Assembly (NCBI GenBank): GCA_003586115.2
Contig: QVOM02000001.1
Location: forward strand, 19,223,289-19,287,288
Reading direction: 5' to 3'
Length of the DNA stretch: 64,000 nucleotides
Source: Salvator merianae
Lineage: Eukaryota; Chordata; Lepidosauria; Squamata; Teiidae
The translations under genes were made by a program, and so were the position numbers. The notes under the pieces are model-generated. The model did not search any database. It saw nothing but the letters and a program-made list of their open reading frames with translations, and was not told the DNA's origin. Of this stretch, positions 1-12,500 are shown piece after piece. Position 1 is the stretch's first letter; every line of letters begins with the position of its first letter.

Positions 1-1510
1 TCAAGGATTTGTCTTATTTGCCTTCCTGGATGCTTTTCCCCCTCACCCTTAGGCTAATATTGGCAAAGGTACCTTGACTTCTGTGACATCTGTTTGCGCA
101 AGCGTATTCTTAAGACTAAACATTCAGATCGTATTTTGAATGGGTTGGCTTTTAAGCCGATAGGGGCAGGTTGATTCAGCATACACTGAAAATATTCCTG
201 TTCCAGCTTTTTGTCCCCACTTGCTCTTTACGGTTTGTGCAGATTTCAGTGCTGCTGCTTCTGTCTCTTGATGAACTGTAGAGAAAGCTGTAGGAACACC
301 TTGTGCTCACAAGTTGCTTTTTTCAGTATAGGTGGGAAATTATGCAATTGCCAGGCAGTGATTTTTTTTTATCCTACCTGTTTTGAATCCCTGCAGCCAA
401 ACCATACATTATATAGCCTGACCTTACAGTGATTTCCCCTTAGATAGGGTTCTAAAATGGCACTCATGGTCATCTTTATTGGACTGCATACATAAAATAC
501 ATGTACTCTACACTTGGCAGGGGGACAGAGTTACCACATCCACAATAATGAATGTTGAAGAGTTCTGTCAAGACCCAGAAACAGAACAGTTGCACTGTTT
601 TGGTTGCTTTGCATGCTGCTTGTCCTCCAGGACAGTGACTAGTTTTAGCCCTGAATGCCAGAAGTGCTAATTTACCCACTCATTTAAAAAACGGGGCATT
701 TATATACTTCCCTTTACAATATCTATCCCAGAGTTGTTTGTATATCTAACTGTGTACAGTATATAGTTCTGCATTGTTTACTTTGTACATAGAAAATTGA
801 AATCCTTATTCTGTTTTTGCTAGTCATAGGGGAAGAAAAAGTATAGGGAAGTGCTGAACTGTTGTAACAAACATGTGATTTTAGGGGCTTCAGACCAAAC
901 CCTACTTACAGTTCAGGGTTCAGTCTGATAGCAAACAGAGATGGGAGGTAATTTGATGAATGTGGGAGATCTGAGGTATAAGAGAGGGATCACAGCTGTA
1001 TCGGGTCCTTTACAAATCAAATCAGCCAAATTACATTTTTGCACCTTCCTAAAGAGCATTTCAGGCTGCTTATACTAGAAATCTTATTCATCCGTCCTTC
1101 TAGAAATTAGCTATTCCCTTCACGTTTTAATACATGGGCCTCTAGCTGATGTTAGACTCCAGATTTTATCACTCACACCAAGCAAGGATGATAGGAGGTA
1201 TGGTAAACTGCACCTAGATAGCCACAGGTTTCTCTAACCCCTTTTTTAAAAAAGTATCTTGTTAAATAAAAACCAGAAGCAGCAAATCTGAGATTTTAAA
1301 AATTATTTATTAACTTGGCTTATATTTAAGAGTGTATTTGATGGGTTTCAGTGACTTAAAACTAGAAAAATATAATATAAATATAAGATCAGTACACTAA
1401 AACAGTATAATTCAGCATTAAAACGGTATGTTCACCATATCTTCAGTCAGCCATACAAATCACTAGGAACTGTTCCAGAACAAACAACAAAACAATAGAA
1501 AACTGATTGT

Positions 1511-1566
1511 TCATTTCCTAAGAGACTGTCATTAGTTTTCATTTCCTAAGGGACTGTCATTAGTTC
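1511..1566. repeat. 28-bp direct tandem duplication
   Basis: TCATTTCCTAAGAGACTGTC at 1511 is repeated at 1539 with one change (AAGGGACTG). Both copies continue into ATTAGTTYTC. Two units, period 28 bp. Confidence 0.85.
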
Positions 1567-1799
1567 TCATTCCAGTGTGTGCGTGTCCTCTTCCTGCAAG
1601 ACCTGGAATGAAATTGGTCACAATTGAGATTTAGCAGAAAGTGAACTGATGCATGTCCACATGCTAGATCTTCTGGGAGGACTTGTATTTCTCCATTCAA
1701 GAAGATCTAGTAGGCCATAAAATAAGTATACTTTTCCAAGACCCCAATGCCAATAGCAGCAGAGCAGCATAGACACAAGAGAAGTAGGCACTAGCAGGC

Positions 1800-2073
1800 A
1801 CAATGGGGGGCGGCGAGATGCAGTGGAATGTTGAGGGGGACAGGAGAAGGGGGGGTTGTGGGACGAAATCCAGGGAGGTGATGGGTATGTTCTAGAGAGA
1901 TGGGAATGTGATGGAGATGAGGGGGAGAGTTTGGGCATTATGGTGGGGTTTGCAAACCATTCTTAGATCTGACTGGACTGTTCTGTATTCAGTTTGAATG
2001 GTTTGCTTGGCTTTTGTCTCTGGCTTATTATGAACCTAAACAGCAGATTTGCATTTGGATACATGCCTAAGAT
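1800..2073. mobile_element. G-rich DNA-transposon-like relic, same family as 27.6-27.94 kb
   Basis: A G-rich block with GGGACAGGAGAAGGGG is followed by a 3' part with CTGGACTGTT and GATTTGCATTTG, ending ACATGCCTA. The same order (GGAGAAGGGAGG, CTGGCCTGTT, AATTTGCATTTG, ACATCCCTA) is seen at 27.73-27.94 kb. It is probably a non-autonomous hAT-like family; no left terminus was found in this copy. Confidence 0.45.
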
Positions 2074-2900
2074 TTTGATTGTCAAGAGCTCCTTTTTGGA
2101 TCTCTAATACAGAAACCAGACAGAGATGAATACTGCAGACCTGAGCTATGCAAGGCTTTGGAGGAGCCAGCACCTTTGGTTGAGCTCAGAAATATGCTAC
2201 TAATGCAAGCAAGTATCAGTACTGATATGCATTGGTTGGTGGGTTCTTGGTTAGGAACCGTGGTTAAGTGAGAGAAGGCACTTCTGTGTAATCAGAAGTT
2301 CTAACTATGGAGGTTTCATTTTTTATGACCAATTGATTTCAGAAGGCTATGAAACTTAATTGGTAGATATGACGTTCCTTACAGTTTGACAGAAAAGCTT
2401 TTGTTCTAGTGTGTGCATGCTATGGAATTGATATGACTGTAGTGTGTTTAACATGTGCTGACTATAAATCAAATATGGTTTTAAAATACAGTTCTGATAC
2501 AGCACTGGAATATCTCTGGTGCTTCTGGTAGTTTCATTGTTCAGAAAAGTCTGCAGAAAAAAGACCAACTTCATGGGTTGTAAGGAATAGCAAAGATTCC
2601 AAAAGAGAGGAGGGTTTCTTGTAAGCACTTGGCTTCAAACGTTTGGTTGAGAGCTAACCATGCATTTAGGCATTCGTTGGATACAATTAAGGATCCATAT
2701 CCTCCGCCCCCCCGCCAAATAGTTCTGTGCCTGTGTTGTCTCTCCCTGTATCTTAGAACTTTCATGTTTGATGCAGTATTTGAAAGAGGGACCACTTTTG
2801 ATAGTAACTGCTGAAGGAGATTTCTCTCCAGCTTTCTTTTTTTGTTTTGTTTTTGTAAGAATTTTTTCACATATTCATTAATACACAACTTTATATATAA

Positions 2901-2984
2901 CTACTACTACTACTACTACTCCTTCTACTCCTTCTTCTTCTTCACCCCTACTCTCCCTCTCTCTGTCTCTGTCTCTGTCTCTGC
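2901..2984. repeat. Compound microsatellite (CTA)n-(CTT)n-(CTCTGT)n
   Basis: Uninterrupted CTACTACTA repeats run for about 20 bases. They pass into CTTCTTCTT and then a CTCTGT hexamer array, so the + strand is almost purely pyrimidine from about 2920 to 2983. Confidence 0.9.
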
Positions 2985-4560
2985 TAGACATCTTGATATT
3001 TTTTTGTTACTCATTGAGAGACACTTTGTATCTGTTGAACTAAATCTCTACTCTCCAGGTTTGTTAATACATATTCTTTCACATTAACCTACTTCTCCCT
3101 TGTTTGCCTTTCCCGATCTTGTAAGTTATATGCTTCCTTTATCTCTTCTGCTTTCCTGAGATCCTGTTAATGTGTGATAACAAAAGGCGGAAATTTGAGG
3201 TAAGAAGGTGTCCAGGTTATTGAGGTGGTGCTTGGAGTATTTTATCTAGGGAAAACGTGCAGTATTGGAAAAAAAAAAATCAGTGGTCTGTATTCAGTCT
3301 CGACCAGCATAGCATTTTATACAAAGGCCAGAGTTGCAGTACCGTATTCCAGTCCATCATTTTGGAGCATTCTACTGATAAATTAAAACATCCATTTCTC
3401 TTTAGCACTTCATGTTCAACCATCCTCCTTTGTGAAATGTCTGCATGATCTGGCTCTCCCCCAGGGCTTAAACCTAAAATAAATGGAAAAATGAACATCA
3501 GTTATGGACTACTCCATAGGTGATCCATCCCACTTATACCATTTTGTTCTCTTATGATTGTAGGGAGGTCAAGTGCTAACTCTTTTCATTCTTTTCTCCT
3601 ATCTCTTCTTCCCCAAAATCTCTCAGTAGAATAAGTAGTTCTGGCAGTGCAGCTCATGTCTGGATATTCATTCCCTGTTGTCTCATTGTGTGACATAGGC
3701 ATTTGGCTTCACCACACTTTCCCAAGATGTATTTGCACTAAACTCTACCCACCCTGGCAGTCCTTCTGTACTTCAAGCAATTTATTGTCAGTGAGTTGTG
3801 GGCATCTGGATGAAATGAAGGCCTGCTTTCATGAGCCTTCTTCACAGTGAAAGTTGGTCATGCTTACTAGTTCTCTGAGTACAATAGTGTTCTACTTTTC
3901 TTTGAACAAGTAGTGATGCTTTGCTCGGATTTTGAACCCTTTTATCAGTATTGCCACAGAATTTCAAAGTATATTTTGAACAAAGATGTAAACACTATAG
4001 TTTCCATGGTAAAAGCCTGCTGTGCTAATGAATTTCTGATAATCTTACCTAATCTTCTCGCTGGAAGGAAGGGCTTAAATTACCTCTTCCTGGCAGCTTC
4101 AGTACAGTAGCTCCAGTCTTTTGATAAAGAAGGCACTGTGAACTTTGTGGAGTACGAAGCAGAATTCTGTCTCTCTTTTTCTGATTGTATTTTATTTACC
4201 TTGTGTTCCTAGTAAACAATGCCTGGTGATAGCTTAGATGCATTTACAGTTGTGTCAAGTGTACTTCAGAATCACAGACAAAACAGTATTTACTAATATT
4301 AGTGATTTACTGGGAACATCCTGGCTGAGAATTATAGGCTTCATGGGCCATTTGAATGGTTAAGTTTAAGTGCCATGCTTGGCTCAGAGAAATATTGTGC
4401 AATATATAGGAGAGTTGAGAATCATGGCTTATAAGTACATTTTTAAATACTTTTATCTTGCTCGCTTTTTTCTGAAAAAATAGCTGATTATGAAGTTGAT
4501 TATCACATTGTATGTCACACTTTTCAGATGTTGTAATAATCCTTTGCACAATATTATGAT

Positions 4561-4665
4561 TTGGTTCCTGTAAGTTATTATGTAGTGCAGAAACCATGTT
4601 TTGCAATTAATTGCCACCTATAGAAAACTGAGGGTTGAGGAGCCATGGAGGCCCAGCCAGACACT
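4561..4665. mobile_element. Fragment matching the Tigger-like element at 45.5 kb
   Basis: TGCAGAAACCATG, TTGCCACCTATAGAA and GAGCCATGGAGGCCC occur in the same order and at the same spacing as TGCAGAACCATA, TTTCCACCTATGGAA and GAACCATGAAGGCCC at 45549-45615. No termini are recognisable here. Confidence 0.5.
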
Positions 4666-6400
4666 GTATCTCCCTGTCACTGCAGAGGGGAGGCCCAGTC
4701 TGCCATTGTGTTGCTGGAGATGTGGAGGGGTATCCAATCTATCAGTGTGCATTGATATACCTCATAGGCTAAACCACATTACTGAAAATCTGCATTAAAG
4801 AAGTGAAGTCACGTTACACCAGCTGCGCAAAAGCAAAACCCTGTCATAAAAGGAGCAATTATACATATAGTAAAATATACATAAACATTACACTGTAATT
4901 TTTTATTCTTTTCCTTTGGTTCTGCTTATTATATTCTCCTTCTTCCCTTCCTTTTAGTTCATTGCTGTTTTGTCTGTTGTTCTGCTCATCACTTTGTGAC
5001 TGTGTTGAAGGACAGTATAAAAATTGATCTACAATTAACACTTAAAACTTTTAAAATACACATTTGAGAGGGGCAGAATCTGAAGAATAACTAAGCTGTG
5101 TCAATATAGTCAGTTCAAACTAGATTTTGTATTGCTCAACTGTCTGTACATTCACAGTTGTTAAAAGCTCCTGTTTTTATAAAGCATAAACCTGATCCTT
5201 GCTTAAGCATTTACTTTGGAATAAAACTGAGCAGTCAGGCTTATTTTAGGCTCCGTTTTTGGTTGTTGAATATACCCTTGATAGCTCTTAATTTGAAAAG
5301 GATCAGCTTTATGACACTGCCAAAAGGCATATCCCATACAGATACTTCAGTCAGTTTTCTTAATTTTAGACCATGAAGTTTCCGTAAATTTGTGTGTCAG
5401 GCTTCTGAAATGCTGATGTAAGTTTTCTTTTTTTCACTGCTGGGTAATTTTGTCAAACATAAGAGTATACTTGTTTGAAATTGGATATGGTCACTGCAAA
5501 ATTAAGAGAATGTACAATTAAAATAAATGGATTAGTTGTAACCCTTTAGGTAATGAGACTTTTCTGAGGAGGCTTTTGTTGCCAAACCAGTTATGTGGCG
5601 GAATTGGAATCTCAGCAGAATGGGGCCTTTAAAGGGCAAATCTGGGAGATGAAGAGGGTAGTTCCCTCCCTGATTATCGTCCTCTGTCCGCACTGCTTTT
5701 AAGTCTTGCACGTCAGTTGGTTACATGTCTGCTGTGAACTGAGTCAGTTCCAGCTCCATATCTGTTCATTTATCATTCACTGAGTAGGACATAACCTGCA
5801 GTTTGTATGGGAGACCTTCTCTGAGTGTCTCTGTGTGAAGTATTTTTTTTTCTTTCCAGAAAAAGTGAAATATCCACTCTGAAAAAGAGTATGAACGTGA
5901 CATATAACCATTAATATGGTAGATATCTCTATAAGAATCTATTTTTTTTCCAACTTCAAAAAAAGAGGCATTTGAAACCAGAGGACACTGACCTTTTGCA
6001 GTTAAACGCAATCTAAGTGCTAAGATGGCTTAGTTCACTAGGAATGTATTTGTTCTATTGCTAAGATGTTGATAAGGCAACTGCTATATATATATATTGT
6101 ATTTTCTATAACACAGTTTTGCTTATATACAGTTGGGAAAATGTGACTTCCTTTTTTTAATGCAGCCCTGGAAGCTTTTAATAATATAATTGACCTTTGA
6201 ATCACCACTGACTTACATTGGTAGACTGGACCTCCATGGTTCTTGCAAGCCCTTGTTTTCCATAAGTGGCAATCGCAGTACTTGCATGACACGGCTTGGC
6301 ACTATGTAAATGTTTGTGGGAGCCAACTCTTAGTGTTATACAAGGCACAGTTGTATATTAAACCAATTCAGTGAAACTAATTAAAGCCATTCTCTTACAG

Positions 6401-6552
6401 CGATGTTCTTGCTCTACCCATCTTTAAACAAGAAGAATCCAGCTTACCTCCTGAGAACGAGAACAAAATCCTTCCATTTCAATACGTGTTGTGTGCTGCC
6501 ACTTCCCCAGCTGTGAAACTTCATGATGAAACTCTCACCTATCTCAATCAAG
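6401..6552 (+). CDS. TFCP2: TFCP2 exon 2
   Basis: The acceptor is TTCTCTTACAG at 6390-6400 and the donor is AAG|GTGAGC at 6553. The exon is 152 bp. It completes a split serine codon and encodes 50 residues from [14 protein letters not shown] to ETLTYLNQ, then leaves one base for the next exon. [20 protein letters not shown] is the start of the conserved CP2 domain. An intron-1 remainder of 6.4 kb precedes it, so the initiator methionine is outside the window. Confidence 0.97.
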
Positions 6553-9500
6553 GTGAGCTATGTTTCTGTTCCCAGAAAGTTAAGAGTATAGGAGGAGCCC
6601 TGCTGGGTCAGGCCACAGCCCTTCTCGTCCAACATCCTGTCCCACACAGTGGCCCACCAATTGCTTCTCAGCATTCTCAAGCAGAAGAAAAAAGCAAAAC
6701 CTTCACCTGCTCTCGACTCCTTGCAAATGATCTTTAGAGAAATCCTGCCTGTCCCTCCAACCTGGAAGCAGAACCTGGCTATCCGTTCTAGTAGCTATTG
6801 GTGCACCTGTCCTCCATGAATTTGTCTTCATGCCCCCATGAACTCTTTCTTAAAGCTATCCAAACTGGTTGCTGTCACCACCTCTTCTGGTAGTTAATTC
6901 CACAGACCAGTGACCTTTGGGTGAAATAATACTTTGGTCCTAACTCTCCTGCCTCTCAACTTCATAGAGTGCCCCCTAGTTCTAGTGTGCGAGAGAGAAA
7001 ATAATTTTTTCTCTATCTACCTTTCCCACACCATGCATTATTTTATTATACTTCAGTCAGCTCTGCTCTTAAACACTGTCTTTCAAGCTAAAGAGACATA
7101 GATGTTACAGCCTGATTTTGTAAGGAAGGTATTCCAGCCCCTTGATCATTCTGGTTGCCCTTTTCTGTACTTTTTTCAGTTCTATAGTATCCTTCCTGAG
7201 GTGTGGTAACTAGAATCGTACACAATATTCCAAATGTGGCTTCACCATAGATTTATAAAGAGCTCCAATGACACTTGCAAACTTATTTTCTATTCCCTTC
7301 CTAATTACCCCAGCACTAAATTCGTTTTCTTTGCTGCTGCTGTGCCCTGAGTCAACACCTTCATTTAGCTGTGCACCAGAACCCCAAGATCCCTTTCCTG
7401 GTCTGTCACAGAAAGCTCAGCCCCCATCAGTTAATAAGTGTAATTGGGATTCTTTGCACTTACTAGGATTGAAGTACATTTATCACTTGGCTACCCATTG
7501 ATTCATTTCAAGAGATCCCTCTGGAGCTCTTCACAATCTCTTTCAGTTTTTACTACCCTGAATAATCTAGTGTCATCAGCAAACTTTGTATCTCACTATT
7601 TACCCCTACTTCTAGATCATTTATGAGTAACTCAAAAAGCACAGGTCCCAATACTGGATTACTTTTTACTTCCCTCTCTCTGAGAATTGCTCGTTTTTTA
7701 TTATTCTCTATTTTCTGTCCTTTAGCCACTTACCCATGCAGGACAAGACCTGTCCTCTTATTCCATGGCTGATGAGTTTAATCAAGAGCCTTTGATAGAC
7801 AGTGTCAACTGGATTGCCTTTATCCACATACATGTTGACACTCTCAAAAAATACTAACAAGTTAGTAAGGCATGCTTTACCTTTGCAGAAGCCATGCTGA
7901 TTTTTCTTCAGCAGTGCTTGCTTCTGTATATGTGTACTAATTTTATCCTTAATCACTTTACCAGAACTGAAGTTAAGCAGACTGGTCTGTAACTTCCTGG
8001 ATGATGCTTTAATCCTTTTTTTTTTTTTTTGCTATCCTGCGGTTTTAGGGCACAGGGCTTGATCTTAGGGAAAGATTATAGACTTTTGCTAGAAGATCAA
8101 CAATTTCATGTTTGAATTCTTTAAGAACTCCCGGATGAGCCTGGGCCTGATGATTTGTTAACACTTAGTTTATCAAGACACACAAGGACCTCCTCCCTGG
8201 TCACCTCTGTCTAATTTAATTCTTCTTATTCTCTCCCTGAAAAGATAGGATCAGCTGCAGGCATCTGCCTTGTGTCTTCCCCAGTGAAAACAGAGGCAAA
8301 GAATTCATTTAGTCTCTCTGCAGTCTCTGTGTCCTCTTTCTGTCCATTGTCATCTAATGGTTCAACTACTTCCTGGTTGGATTCTTATTTCTCATGTACT
8401 TAAAGAAGTTGTTCTTATTTCTTTTGATGTTTTTAGTAATGTGCTCCTCAAAATCCTTCTTAGCATTTCTGATTGCTACCTTGCATTTGTGCTGCCAGAA
8501 TTTTTTTTTCCTTTTCTCCTCATTAGGACAAGCCTTTTATTTTTTTGCTTTTAATGACTTCCCATACATATTGCATTTGTAAGCCATGCTGGTATCCTCT
8601 TGAACTTGGAAGCATCCTTTCTTTTTGGTAAGCATTCTAGCTCAGCTTCCGTTATTGTATTTGTAATAGTCTATGGATTTTGGAGTGATTGGACTTTTCC
8701 AAACTTTCTCTGTTAATTTCCTTTTTACTGGGGCCCTCATCTTTGGGAAATTTATTTACGTTTAAGGTCTTTGTGCTAGATTTTATCAACAATTTACTGG
8801 CTGTAGTTAAGTTAATGGTTATTGCATTGTGGTTACTGTTCCCTATTGAATTAGCCATAGTGACATCTTGTATCAGATCCTGAGCATTACTTAGGATCAA
8901 GCTCACGATTCCCTTTCCCCTGGTTGGTTCCACAACCATCTGCTCTAGGGAACAATCATTTAACATATCTAAGAATTTTATTTTCTCTCTCTCATGAGTT
9001 GAACAAGAGTTGTCCCAGTCTTTGTGAGGGTAGCTGAAGTCCCTCATTATAATTACCATTTCCTTTTTGGATGCCTCCTTTACCTCAGTTTCCAAATACT
9101 GATCTCCTTCGGATGTTTAATTCAGAGGTGGTATTAGCATGTCCCTAATATTAGATTTGCTTTCTGTCCTGGTATTCTTACCCACAATGCTTCTGTATGT
9201 GGGTCTGATTCATATCAATTTTTTAATCCGTCATTAAGCACTCCAGCTCCCCTATTTTGACTTGGAGGTTTCTGGTATTTCCATATAAATATTTATATTC
9301 TCTGATGCAAGCTCAGTCCAGTAGATGATGTGAATTCTTAAACTTTCCGCTTGAATATTAATTGACTATCTTCCCACTCAACTCAGTACTATGTGCATAA
9401 TTGAAATCCTCCTCGTCTAATATAAATTTTCCAAAACTGGGTGCTGCACAGGTCCTGTTGGCTTTCCCTTAGGAATTACTTTGAAATCTGCTCTTCAACC

Positions 9501-12500
9501 TTTTTAATATTAAGTGCTAACAGTCTGGTTCCATCTGGGTTCAAGTGCAGCCTGTCTCTTTTGTACAGGTTTGGCTTGTCCCAAAATGTTCCCCAGTTGC
9601 TAATAAATTGAAACTCTTCCTTTTGACACCACTGCCTCATCCTGAGCTCCGCCTGTCTAGCTGGCCGTGTGCATGGAATAGGTAGCATTTGTGAGACTAC
9701 AATCTTGGAGGTCCTGAACTTCAGTTTTCTACCTAACAACATGAATTTGGCTTCCAGGACTCCTCGCTTAGACTTCGCAACTTCATTGGTACTAACATAT
9801 ACTACGACCGCTGGCTCCTCTTCAACACTGTTGATCAGCCTATCTAGATGCCATGTGATGTCTGCAACCTTTGCACCTGGCAGAGAAGTCACTATGCGGT
9901 CAACACACCCATCACAAACGTATCTCTTTATTTCTAATAATCAGATCGCCCACTACAAGAAGCCCCCCTCCTACTACCCGTGTAAGAGTATCCTCAGTGC
10001 AAAGGGATATAGGTGCAACCTCTAAGGAAGGGATCCCAACTAAGGGGGCCTGTTCCTCTTCATCAGACTGATGACCTTCCTGTCTGAGACCTCCACCCTC
10101 CAAGGCAGGTGGAAGGCTGCTCACCATGGAGTGGGATGCTCCTACTGCATCCCTGAGAGTCTTATCCTCATGCCTGTCTCTGCTTCTTCAGGTCAGCCAC
10201 CTTGGCTTCAAGGGAAGAAACCTATTCCCTGAGACCCAAGAACTCATTACACCAAGCACACTCCCATGACTTCTGCCAAGCAGTTAGGTAGTCATATGTA
10301 TGATACTCGGTGAGAAACACTGGAAAGTCCCCCTCCCCCTGTTGGCTATCTACTTTCATGACACTTAAAATATTTTGAGTTTTGTGTTGCTATTTAAATT
10401 ATTATTTAAATTATTTCAGGGTTTTTTTAAAAAAATAATTTTTTTTGTTTCTTTTTGTTACTATATGTACTTTGCATGCTCTTACTTGTGTTGCATATCT
10501 TACTTTCCTGTTAATTCCTGGAATGCAGACTGAAGCTCACAACACATTTTAAACTTTTTATATTTTAACTTTCCTCTTGTCGATGGTAAAAATCTACCTT
10601 TCTTGTTCTACCAAAAGACAGCTATTAAAGGAAAACTTATCTTCTAAAATGTCTTCAATATATAATGCATTTCTTGTGTTTATTCGTAAATATAGTAATT
10701 CTGAAATAGCTTAATGTTTCTGTCAATAATGTTTCTAGTTAGCTTCTAGAGGAATTATTTGAATTGATTTGACTTGTACCTCAAGATTAGTAACTCTCAC
10801 ACAGTACTAACATTTTGATAACTGTACAAATGCAAGCTGATAGTGGGAAGAGAGCTTAATGTTCTGTTTTCATTAGTGGCTTCTGGCTTAATTAAGATTA
10901 CTCCTTAGGAGAAATATACTTCCCTCCCAGCAGTTTTCCAGTTGCACTGTAGGGGAATATACTGTACAGGTTTTAATGGGGGCTGCTTGCATTTCCTTCC
11001 AGTCAAATGTTTTGTATACCATGGACTGAAGGAAAGTGAGCTCATCTTGTGTGTGAGAGAGAGAGAAGGAGAGAGATATTCATGTAGTAATTGTACATAC
11101 ATCTTTTCTTTCCCAGGGCAGTCTTATGAAATCAGAATGCTGGACAACAGGAAAATGGGGGAATTGCCTGAGCTCAATGGAAAACTTGTAAAGGTGAGTG
11201 CAAAATAGCTTGACTTTTTCCAAAGACTTCAAGTGACCGGCATAGTTTAAACAGAGTCCCACAACGAGCCTTATCAATAACGTACATTAAGAGTAATTTC
11301 ATTGATCCTGGAATAGGCAACATGGTGGTGACCACTTGCTCTATCTGACAAGGCTCAGATGGTATTGAAGAGGACAACCTAATGAGGTAAAAAGATGAAG
11401 AGTTAAATGAATGATATACTAAATGATTGAGTCGCTAGTTGTCTGACAAATCCATGTTGAGAAAAGAACTGCTAGCTGAATATACAAATACAAAGATGAC
11501 ATTGCAAAAGGCTTCTGAAAGGTCACAGTGCAGCAGCAAATAAAAATTGTGTTGGCTGCCTAGCTTAGCAGCAACATGCAAAACACCTTCTGAAGTTCAA
11601 GCTGGATGAAATACAGTATCTAGCATTAGGCTAATATAGTCAACTTTTGTGAACTAGTGAGTGTTGAAAGGACAGCTGACTGGACATTTTTTTCTGCTCA
11701 CTTGGAAGATCTTGGACTTAAGCAGGTCCACCCAAAATAGACTTTGAAGACAGAGTTATGGCAGCCATGAATTGAAGTCTTAGTACCTGATTCTCAATTA
11801 GCCACTGTATTCTTTTGTAGTACATTATATGTCTCCAGGGCGAGTCTGCTTGGTTTATGGCAGAAATGGAGAGCCCATGGTCTTCTGGATACTGCTAGAC
11901 TGCATCTTCTCTCAGCCGCAACTAGCTTGATCAAGGATATTGTGAATTGTGGTCCTCTAGATGCCATTGGATCTCAGGCTTGCTATCTTCACTTGAAGGA
12001 CTTCACAGTGTGCAGTAGTTCACCCATTTCAAGCTCCTGCTTTGAAAAGAGATTCTATGAGCTGAGTACAGTTTTATGATGTTGTTTCATAGCATCATGA
12101 ATCTGGACTGATGCAGACATTCTGTAATTTGTGTTTTAGTTCCTTCCTTTCTACCTAAAATGAATGCTGCATATTCTGGAGAGGGTTCAGTAGCAAATGT
12201 CAGAGAAAATGGTATTCTTTAAATGACAGTGTCTTCCTGTGTTGTTGTGGTAAAGGTTTGCTTTTCAGATTTCACAGTTAGTTGTGTCTTGTTCTCTGCC
12301 TGTTGATTATACTTGAGCAGCTGTTGTGATCTAAAGATTTGGGATATGTTGCAATAGGGCAACCTCAAGCAACCATATGTGTGAACAAACTAATCATTAG
12401 TGTTGACGACTGTTATGCAGAACTTTGTCAGTTTTTCTCCCTCCTTGCCAGGCCAAACACAGTATGGTGTAGTTTTTTTCTCTCTCTCCTAAAAATTAAG

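Larger units (their letters stand above)
1..6400 (+). other. TFCP2: TFCP2 intron 1 (3' part)
   Basis: There is no exon-like sequence; the short reading frames here have no recognisable product. It contains a 28-bp tandem duplication (1511), a G-rich DNA-element relic (1800-2075), a triplet/CT-rich microsatellite (2901) and a stretch matching the Tigger-like element of 45.5 kb (4561-4665). The rest appears unique and AT-rich. Confidence 0.8.
6585..10330 (-). mobile_element. CR1-like LINE, near full span, antisense to TFCP2, degenerate
   Basis: Read on the minus strand, the order is ORF1 with an SGNH-esterase-like domain (9892-9476), endonuclease (9095-8652), reverse transcriptase (7956-7708), and a 3' UTR ending near 6585 in GCCTGACCCAGCAGGGCTCC, close to the usual CR1 3' end. 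CR1 is an autonomous non-LTR retrotransposon. The endonuclease and reverse transcriptase lie closer together than in an intact ORF2, so internal sequence is missing. Frames are broken throughout and catalytic residues have changed, so it is inactive. Ends are approximate. Confidence 0.85.
6553..11116 (+). other. TFCP2: TFCP2 intron 2, mostly an antisense CR1 LINE
   Basis: Bases about 6585-10330 are an antisense CR1 relic described separately. The remaining 10.33-11.12 kb is AT-rich with a GA-rich microsatellite (11057-11082, GAGAGAGAGAAGGAGAGAGA) close to the exon 3 acceptor. Confidence 0.85.

Noticed and set aside
8652..9892. Possible host hydrolase and nuclease genes on the minus strand
   Set aside because: The domain order and wording are those of CR1 ORF1 and ORF2, with catalytic residues lost, so these are retrotransposon relics.
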